From contig CADEDN010000007.1 of the NCBI GenBank assembly GCA_902826095.1, positions 62,001 through 126,000 on the forward strand: a stretch of 64,000 nt of DNA, written 5' to 3'. The notes under the pieces are model-generated. The model saw nothing but the letters and a program-made list of their open reading frames with translations, did no database searches and was not told the origin of the DNA. This stretch comes from an uncultured Alphaproteobacteria bacterium. Its GTDB lineage: Bacteria > Pseudomonadota > Alphaproteobacteria > Caulobacterales > Parvularculaceae. Both the position numbers and the translations under genes were made by a program. Each line of letters opens with the position of its first letter. The stretch's first letter is position 1. Shown one piece after another: positions 58,543-64,000 of this stretch.

Positions 58543-59451
58543 ATGCTTGGCTTCCAGTTTATCAAATCGCGGGCGACGGATTTCGTCTTTCTCTACTCAA
58601 GCGGCAGGCTCGCCCACAAGGGCGCCGGTCTTTCCGGCGTGCTCTTTGCGCCATTCGCGACGGGAGCGGTGGTTCCGACCGATGCGCGCGACGACGTATT
58701 CGCGGTCGAAGGCGTTTCCGCCGATTTCCAGACCGTGACGATACAGGGATTGATTTCGCACCGGATCAGCGATCCCGTCGCCGCTGTGAAACGGCAGGAT
58801 TTTTCCGTCAACCTCGCGAACATGCACCATCGCGGCGAGCCGATGAAGCAGATCGCCGAACGGCTGAAGGCGATCGCCCAGACCGCCGCGCGCGAGACCT
58901 TGGCGGAAGCCACGCTCGATGACGCGCTGACGAAGTCGAATGAACTCTCCGCGGCCATCATGGCGGCGATTCGCGCTGACGACGGCGTGTCGACGGCAGG
59001 CGTCGCGGTCGAGCGCGTGCTCGTGCTCTCGATCCGACCCGCGCCGGAAATCAGGAAAGCGCTTGAAGCGGGCGTTCGCGAGCAATTGCTGCGCAAAGCC
59101 GATTCGGCGGCGTTTGAACGCCGCCGCTCCGCCGCCAATGACGAGCACGATCTCAAAATGCGCAACGAGGAAAACGCCGTCCAATTGGCGCAGGTCGAGC
59201 TGGCGCATGCGAAATCTCTGGAAAGCGAAAAACTGTCGCTCGCCGAAGCGCGCGCACAGACCGTCAGGGCGGAAGCGGCGAGCGCGGCGGCCGCGGAACG
59301 CATGCGCCTTGAACCATGGACGGAGCTGTCGCCGGGGGTCATCGCCGCGCTCGGCCTCAAGGATTGGGCGAGCGTCAACTCGTCGCTCACGTCGTTGACC
59401 CTCTCGGGAGATGGGCTCGAGAAAATCGCCGCCGCGCTTGATCGCAAATGA
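58543..59451 (+). CDS. SPFH (band 7/prohibitin-like) domain protein
   Basis: The 302-residue product lacks a membrane segment but has an SPFH domain (residues about 10-175: FVFLYSSGRLAHKGAG, FQTVTIQGLISHRISDP) and a heptad-rich coiled coil at about 185-265 (EHDLKMRNEENAVQLAQVE). SPFH proteins form large oligomeric rings that organise membranes or proteases. Its stop lies inside the next gene, which encodes a NAD-kinase-like protein, so they are likely co-translated. Confidence 0.85.
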   Translation: MLGFQFIKSRATDFVFLYSSGRLAHKGAGLSGVLFAPFATGAVVPTDARDDVFAVEGVSADFQTVTIQGLISHRISDPVAAVKRQDFSVNLANMHHRGEPMKQIAERLKAIAQTAARETLAEATLDDALTKSNELSAAIMAAIRADDGVSTAGVAVERVLVLSIRPAPEIRKALEAGVREQLLRKADSAAFERRRSAANDEHDLKMRNEENAVQLAQVELAHAKSLESEKLSLAEARAQTVRAEAASAAAAERMRLEPWTELSPGVIAALGLKDWASVNSSLTSLTLSGDGLEKIAAALDRK

Positions 59452-60334
59452 AGTGCGCGAACGGGTCGTCATCCTGACGCGACTTTCGGAGAAGGTCGCG
59501 CTTGAGCGCCGCTACGGCACCGTCGCGCAGGCCGCCTTCATGATGACGCGCGCGCGCGAGGGCGACGCCGACTTCAAGCGCGCGGTGAAATCTGACGATG
59601 CGCAGTCCTCCGCCCTTGAACGCATCCGCAAAGCGTTGCCGCGCGACATCCAAACCGTTGAAATCGACAGAAATCTCGTCGCGCAATTCGTATTTGATCC
59701 GGGCGATCTCGTCGTCGCGCTCGGCCAGGACGGCCTTGTCGCCAATGTCGGCAAATATCTCGACGGGCAGCCGCTTGCGGGCGTCAATCCCGATCCGAAT
59801 GCCTTTGAGGGCGCGCTCTTGCCGTTCACGGTCGACAGTTTCATCCGCGCGCTGCCGGACGCGATCGCCGGGCGGCGCGACACAAGAAGCGCGGTGCTTG
59901 CGGAAGCCTCGACCGATGACGGCCAGATCCTGCGCGGCTTCAATGAAATTTTCGTCGGCGCGCCGACGCATCAATCCGCGCGCTACCGCCTAAGCCACGG
60001 CGCCGCGTCGGAGCTGCAATCCTCATCCGGCGTCATCGCCGCCACCGGGTCCGGTTCAAGCGGATGGCTGCGCTCCCTGATCGGCGAAGCGGCCGCATTC
60101 GACCCCGCCGAAGAGAAGCTGAAATTCTGCGTGCGCGAAGCATGGCCAGGGCGCGGGTTCTCGACCGGCGTCATTACGGGCGAGGCGACAGCCCAAAATC
60201 CCCTGATTGTAGAATCGCATATGGCGCGCGGCGTCGTCTTTGCGGACGGGATCGAAGATGATGCGATCGCCTTCGACGCCGGCGTTACGATCAGGATTGC
60301 GCCGTCGGGCCGGCGCGTCAATCTTCTCGCGTAG
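59411..60334 (+). CDS. NAD kinase-like (ATP-NAD kinase/diacylglycerol kinase fold) protein
   Basis: The 307-residue product has a NAD-kinase-like core. FDPGDLVVALGQDGLVANVGKYL stands where NadK has GGDGT, followed by LAGVNPDP, and a late VIAATGSGSSGWLRSL resembles the NadK substrate region. GQDG in place of GGDG suggests altered phosphoryl-transfer chemistry. The start is uncertain: ATG 59411 overlaps the SPFH gene by 41 bp, and TTG 59438 and GTG 59453 are alternatives. SPFH and NAD-kinase-like genes recur as a pair, so they probably act together. Function unknown. Confidence 0.78.
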   Translation: MGSRKSPPRLIANEVRERVVILTRLSEKVALERRYGTVAQAAFMMTRAREGDADFKRAVKSDDAQSSALERIRKALPRDIQTVEIDRNLVAQFVFDPGDLVVALGQDGLVANVGKYLDGQPLAGVNPDPNAFEGALLPFTVDSFIRALPDAIAGRRDTRSAVLAEASTDDGQILRGFNEIFVGAPTHQSARYRLSHGAASELQSSSGVIAATGSGSSGWLRSLIGEAAAFDPAEEKLKFCVREAWPGRGFSTGVITGEATAQNPLIVESHMARGVVFADGIEDDAIAFDAGVTIRIAPSGRRVNLLA

Positions 60335-60374
60335 CCGGCTGGCGAAGGCCGCCAGCGTCTCCTAGAAGCACGTC

Positions 60375-60836
60375 ATGGACGTCGCCGAGACCGACAACCA
60401 GATGATGCTACGGGCGCTTGAAGAAGCGCGGCGGGCGGCGCTTGCGGGCGAGGCGCCGGTCGGCGCCGTTCTGGCCAATCCGGCGGGCGACATCCTCGCC
60501 GCCGCGGGCAATGCGCCAATCGGCATGCATGATCCGACGGCGCATGCTGAAATCCGCGTCATGCGAGAGGCCGCGCTCCGTCTTGGCAATTACCGGCTGA
60601 GCGGCGCGACGCTGTATGTGACGCTTGAGCCTTGCGCGATGTGCGCGGGCGCGATCAGCCATGCGCGCATCGCCCGCCTTGTCATCGCGGCGAAAGACGC
60701 AAAGGGCGGCGCGGTCTTTCATGGGCCCCGCTTTTTCGATCAGGCGACCTGCCACTGGCGGCCGACGGTCGAGCGCGGCCCGTATTCGGAAGAATCCGCC
60801 GCGCTCCTGCGCGAGTTCTTCAAGGCAAGGCGCTGA
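60375..60836 (+). CDS. Nucleoside/tRNA adenosine deaminase (TadA-like)
   Basis: The 153-residue product is a zinc cytidine-deaminase-fold enzyme with PTAHAEIRVMREAA (catalytic Glu and first Zn ligand) and LEPCAMCAGAISHARI. The closing FF segment (YSEESAALLREFFKARR) fits TadA, which makes inosine at tRNA position 34, but guanine deaminase relatives cannot be excluded. It ends 1 bp before the flippase gene, implying co-transcription. Confidence 0.9.
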   Translation: MDVAETDNQMMLRALEEARRAALAGEAPVGAVLANPAGDILAAAGNAPIGMHDPTAHAEIRVMREAALRLGNYRLSGATLYVTLEPCAMCAGAISHARIARLVIAAKDAKGGAVFHGPRFFDQATCHWRPTVERGPYSEESAALLREFFKARR

Positions 60837-60837
60837 G

Positions 60838-62133
60838 ATGACGGCGGAGCCGGGCGCGCCGCAAGAAAGCGCGGTCAAGCGCATCTTCAAGAACGCCGGC
60901 GCGCTTGTCAGCGGCAAGGGAGCGGCGGGCGTTCTCAGCCTCGCCTATCTCGCCATCGCGGCGCGAACGCTTGGACCTCACGATATGGGCGTCCTCGTCC
61001 TCGCGCACGCCTATGCGATGACGGTCGCCGGCATTGCGCGGTTTCAGTCCTGGCAAGCCGTCATCCGCTTCGGGACGCCGATGATTTCCAGCGGCAAGGA
61101 CGAGGCGTTCCGGCATCTCGTTCGCTACACAGCGCGCATTGACGCGCTGAGCGCGATCGTCGGCGTCGCGCTCGCGATTGCGGCCGCGCCCTTCGCAGCA
61201 AGGTGGTTTAAGTGGGACGGTGAGGTTCTTGGCCTCGTCTACGTTTATGCGATCGCCGTTCCTTTCTTGATGGGCGCGACGCCGACCGGCGTTTTGCGGC
61301 TGTTTGGAAAATTCAAGACGCTCGGCGCGCAGATGACGATCATGCCGGCGGCGCGGTTTTTCGGATCGATCGCCGCCGCGCTGGCGGGCGGCGGCGTTGA
61401 GGCGTTCATCATCGTCTGGATCGCCAGCGCCTTCGCCAATGGGATAAGCCTTTGGGCGCTTGGATGGCGCGAATTGCACGCCCGCCAACTCGCGCCGGCG
61501 CTGATCGGCAGGACCGCCGCGACCAGCGACCCCGCCTGGCTGCCGTTCATGTTGAAAACGAACGGCGTGTCGACGCTCGACCTCGTCAATGAGTCCGCGC
61601 CCGTGCTTCTTGTCGGCGGCCTTGCCGGCAGCGCCGCCGCCGGATTCTTTCAGCTCGCCCAAAACATCACCAATCTCCTCGCGCATCCGACCAACATGCT
61701 CAATCATGCGACCTATCCCGAGCTCGCGCGCGTCGAGGCCGAAGAAGGGCGCGAGAAAATGGCGCGCGTTGCGCTGAAATCGGCCGGGGTCGCGACGGCG
61801 ATCGCCGCGCCGCTGATCCTTCTATTCGTGCTGTTCCGGAGCGAAATCGCCGCGGCGGTCGGCGGCGAGGAATTCCGAGCCGCCGGCGTCGTCGTCGCCG
61901 GCATGGCGCTCTACCAGCTCGTCCGCATCACGACGGTCGTTTTTGAATCGGCGGCGGTGGCGCGCGGCAAGGCGGGCGCCGCCCTTCTCGCGCAATCGCT
62001 GGGTGCGGTCGGGCTCATCGCGGCGATGGTCCTGCTGCTGCCGCCATTGGGCGTCGTCGCTGCGGCGCTTGCGCTCGCGGTCGGCCGGCTGTTGATGCTC
62101 GCGGTCCTAGGCTTCGCCGTCGTCCGCGCCTGA
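60838..62133 (+). CDS. Polysaccharide/lipid flippase (MATE/Wzx-like)
   Basis: The 431-residue product has about 12 hydrophobic segments and an N-terminal VSGKGAAGVLSLAYLAIAARTLGPHDMGVLVLA, as in RfbX/Wzx-type exporters that flip undecaprenyl-linked glycans. It starts 1 bp after the deaminase stop at an ATG. The gene is convergent with a nucleotidyltransferase, which it overlaps by about 27 bp at the 3' ends. No glycosyltransferase cluster is visible. Confidence 0.87.
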   Translation: MTAEPGAPQESAVKRIFKNAGALVSGKGAAGVLSLAYLAIAARTLGPHDMGVLVLAHAYAMTVAGIARFQSWQAVIRFGTPMISSGKDEAFRHLVRYTARIDALSAIVGVALAIAAAPFAARWFKWDGEVLGLVYVYAIAVPFLMGATPTGVLRLFGKFKTLGAQMTIMPAARFFGSIAAALAGGGVEAFIIVWIASAFANGISLWALGWRELHARQLAPALIGRTAATSDPAWLPFMLKTNGVSTLDLVNESAPVLLVGGLAGSAAAGFFQLAQNITNLLAHPTNMLNHATYPELARVEAEEGREKMARVALKSAGVATAIAAPLILLFVLFRSEIAAAVGGEEFRAAGVVVAGMALYQLVRITTVVFESAAVARGKAGAALLAQSLGAVGLIAAMVLLLPPLGVVAAALALAVGRLLMLAVLGFAVVRA

Positions 62134-62937
62134 AATCTCCAGGGACAAGATGGTGCGGACGAGCGCCAGATCTTCCGGCTTGTCGACATCGATCGCCGCT
62201 TCCGCATTCCGCAAAGGTACGAGCCGGGCGTCGACCTTGGTCTTTCTCAGGATCGTCTTTTCGAGCCCGGCTTTGGTCATCTGGCCGCTCACGTAGGAAA
62301 GCGCAGCAAATACGCCGATCTCGCGCGCCATCGCCGCAGGATTTTTGCGCTTGGCTTCAAGCTTGCGCCAGAAATCGGCGAGACCCTTGGCGCGCGCGCC
62401 GGCGAACCAGAAGAGATTGGCGCCGGAAAAGCTGAGATCCTTGAGACGAATAAAGGTGCGGCGGGAATCCGGGAACCGCGCCGCATAGACCGTTCGATCG
62501 ACGCACGCCGCCGCCGCGCCAGCCGCCTGCGCGTCTTTCAGGAAAGAGCGGATCATCTCGCTCGTCAGCAGCGCGTGATCACAGGTCGTCACCAGCAGGC
62601 CTTTCTCGCCGAGCGCGTCGATCGCCCCCATCGCCGTTGACGCCGGCGAGCCCGCCGTATCCGCGAAGGACCAATCCTCGACGCCGCCGAGCGCCTTTGC
62701 GAGCGCATCGCGAACATCCGCCGGCGCCGCGATCCGGATATGCGAAACGCGGTCTGACGCCCTTAACGCGTCGACGACGCGACGGATAAGCGGTTTGCCG
62801 CCCGCGAGTAAAAGCGCCTTGTGCGGAACATTGTCGATTGAGGTGAGCGGGTCGATCTCGCCTTCGCGCCGACCCGCGAGGACGAGCGCGTCGACAGGGG
62901 CGTCCGCAGCCGAAAGGGAAGGCTCAATGCGGGTCAT
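62107..62937 (-). CDS. NTP-transferase (MobA-like) protein
   Basis: The 276-residue product has the nucleotidyltransferase opening HKALLLAGGKPLIRRVVDALR after a short extension, LLVTTCDHALLTSEMI and a C-terminal AAIDVDKPEDLALV typical of MobA-like/CofC-like enzymes. It may form an activated sugar or cofactor nucleotide. The ATG overlaps the stop of the upstream phosphoesterase gene (ATGA), giving a two-gene operon. Possible link to the lipid-flippase neighbour is inference. Confidence 0.82.
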   Translation of the reverse strand: MTRIEPSLSAADAPVDALVLAGRREGEIDPLTSIDNVPHKALLLAGGKPLIRRVVDALRASDRVSHIRIAAPADVRDALAKALGGVEDWSFADTAGSPASTAMGAIDALGEKGLLVTTCDHALLTSEMIRSFLKDAQAAGAAAACVDRTVYAARFPDSRRTFIRLKDLSFSGANLFWFAGARAKGLADFWRKLEAKRKNPAAMAREIGVFAALSYVSGQMTKAGLEKTILRKTKVDARLVPLRNAEAAIDVDKPEDLALVRTILSLEISGADDGEA

Positions 62938-63860
62938 GGCGGCGATGGCAGGAGGCGGCGGCGTTCAGCGGTTTTCACGGCGGCCGACGCCGGGTCAAGC
63001 TCGCGCACATCGACATCGATGCGCCAGCCTGACGGCGCGTCGCCTTCAATGGTGAAGAGGTTGTAGCGCGCCGGCCGGTAGCGTCCGTGCGCCGTGGGAT
63101 GTGACGCGGACGCGCCGCCCGCCACAGGCCTCGCGCCGGCGCTTGTTTCGATATCCGAAAATATCGAGCGATGGGTGTGTCCATGGAGAATGAGCTCGAC
63201 GCCGGTCTCGTAGAGAACGGCCCGTAGCGCCGCCGCATCATCCAGCGCCTTGCGGCGCGGCGTCGCGCCATCGGTCACCGGATGGTGCAGCACAAGGATC
63301 CGACATTGCCCCGCTTCGCCGAGGCGTGTGAGTTCTGATCGGATACGCGCCAGCTGGCCGTCGCCCAGCCTCCCGGTCGCAAGCCCCGGCGCGGTCGGCG
63401 GAGAAGAGTTCGCAAAGATGAGACTGACGGCGCCAATCGTCCGGACAAACGGAAAATCGGTCTCGTCGCGCGGCGAGCGCGCCGCTTCTCCTTGCCGTTC
63501 GCCGCCCATATAGGCGCCAAGCCGCCCGGCGCCGGCGTCCCAGTCCAGAGGGATATAGGCGTCATGGTTGCCGGGCGTCATGGCTGTAATGCGGCGATCG
63601 AAATTTTCTTCAAGCCATTGAATTCCAGTCGAGAATTCGCTGGCGAGCGAAATGTTAACAAGATCCCCGGAAATCGCGGTGAAATCCGGCTTTTCGCGCT
63701 GGCAATCCGCGACAATCAGCGCCAGCGCCTCTTTCTGATGGCGATGGCGGCGATTTCGGGTCCAGGACAAATAGCCGAGCGCCCGCTTGTTCATTAATTC
63801 GGCAAGCTTGGGCCGCGCCGGAATGGGCAAATGCAGGTCGGTCAGATGGGCGAGGCGCAT
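62934..63860 (-). CDS. Calcineurin-like metallophosphoesterase
   Basis: The 308-residue product shows the full metallophosphoesterase ligand set: LTDLHLPIPARPK, AISGDLVNISL, MTPGNHDAYI and ILHGHTHRSIF. It resembles cytoplasmic 3',5'-cyclic-nucleotide phosphodiesterase-like proteins (CpdA) or UDP-diacylglucosamine pyrophosphatase relatives. It is coupled to the NTP-transferase gene. The start at 63860 is an ATG at the N-terminal metal motif. Confidence 0.88.
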   Translation of the reverse strand: MRLAHLTDLHLPIPARPKLAELMNKRALGYLSWTRNRRHRHQKEALALIVADCQREKPDFTAISGDLVNISLASEFSTGIQWLEENFDRRITAMTPGNHDAYIPLDWDAGAGRLGAYMGGERQGEAARSPRDETDFPFVRTIGAVSLIFANSSPPTAPGLATGRLGDGQLARIRSELTRLGEAGQCRILVLHHPVTDGATPRRKALDDAAALRAVLYETGVELILHGHTHRSIFSDIETSAGARPVAGGASASHPTAHGRYRPARYNLFTIEGDAPSGWRIDVDVRELDPASAAVKTAERRRLLPSPP

Positions 63861-64000
63861 GGCCCCCGCGCTTTGTCACAAATTCGGGGGTGTCCGCAAG
63901 AATTCGGTCTTTGCCGCGCGCCGCCTAGTGCATTTTGTGACGCTATTATGTAAGTTCGACGCCGTTTTTATGAAGGAGCCGAGCCGGATCGCCTCCCTCG
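63861..64000 (+). other. Right-edge region with possible start of a next gene
   Basis: The final 140 bp lie upstream of the phosphoesterase gene and contain CACAAA/TTTGTG-type symmetric segments. An ATG at 63970 opens M-K-E-P-S-R-I-A-S-L to the window edge, ten codons only. It may begin a rightward gene but nothing identifies it. Confidence 0.25.

Noticed and set aside
1-64000. tRNA or rRNA genes, integrase or transposase genes, and phage genes
   Set aside because: None was recognised by motif on either strand. The islets and MITE-like elements have no encoded recombinase in the window.

Overview
The window is a GC-rich bacterial chromosome segment, and several independent signs point to an alphaproteobacterium. 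It has a separate F0 ATP-synthase operon with duplicated b subunits (atpI-B-E-F'-F) and a PodJ-type polarity protein with a consensus CtrA box (TTAA-N7-TTAAC) in front of it. It also has a DUF4169 gene between rluB and rsmD, an alphaproteobacterial-type NAD regulator (NadQ family) alongside nadA/nadB/nadC, and a 6S RNA next to a 5-formyl-THF cyclo-ligase gene. Placement near Caulobacterales or Parvularculales is inference only. About 65 real protein genes are present. Most other open frames, including several over 400 codons, are GC-rich antisense shadows.

Layout. 0-10 kb: the 5' end of a podJ-like gene, an acyl-CoA dehydrogenase, a Fic-toxin islet, a DUF885 lipoprotein/HAD pair, a GNAT/Vsr/cytosine-methyltransferase group, and a secreted TPR-like protein. 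10-20 kb: kynureninase, a thioredoxin-like/2OG-oxygenase fusion, DUF899, DUF924, the F0 operon and an M3 peptidase. 20-26 kb: DUF2306, a VapBC islet, smc and a DsbA-like lipoprotein. 26-32 kb: a DciA-like protein, mutY, an M19-like protein and an acyl-CoA carboxylase carboxyltransferase. 32-42 kb: the nadA-orf90-nadB-nadC operon, a CNNM/CorC-type protein, an ArsR/AHSA1 pair and NadQ. 42-53 kb: assorted hydrolases including an exported haloalkane dehalogenase, AraC, DUF5916, YebC, SDR, YmdB, 5-FCL and 6S RNA. 53-64 kb: a serine hydrolase, formate-THF ligase, rluB-DUF4169-rsmD, an SPFH/NAD-kinase-like pair, TadA-like, a flippase, a nucleotidyltransferase and a phosphoesterase.

The main new observation is a recurrent architecture in which an insert sits at the end of a housekeeping gene and the gene end is duplicated on the far side. 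A Fic toxin lies between the acyl-CoA dehydrogenase stop and a second copy of its last 28 codons. VapBC lies between the smc stop and a second copy of its last 38 codons. In both cases a short identical core (28 bp and 50 bp) is flanked by diverged sequence, and the displaced tail keeps frame and stop. This resembles attachment-site behaviour, but no integrase is present. At nadB the 5' end is duplicated instead: two relict nadB starts precede the real one, separated by palindromic repeat elements, so nadB now begins about 520 bp downstream of its likely ancestral position behind orf90.

The intergenic space is also unusual. It contains a pair of telomere-like heptamer arrays arranged so that both convergent transcripts acquire G-rich tails right after their stop codons. 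It also contains a 106-bp two-hairpin element in two copies with a compensatory base-pair change, a 135-bp element with long terminal inverted repeats in two copies, and a TIR-bearing repeat family placed next to stop codons. One related palindrome lies in frame inside mutY. Two regulator genes (vapB and an arsR-type gene) have promoter spacing that predicts leaderless mRNAs with operators over the promoter or start codon.
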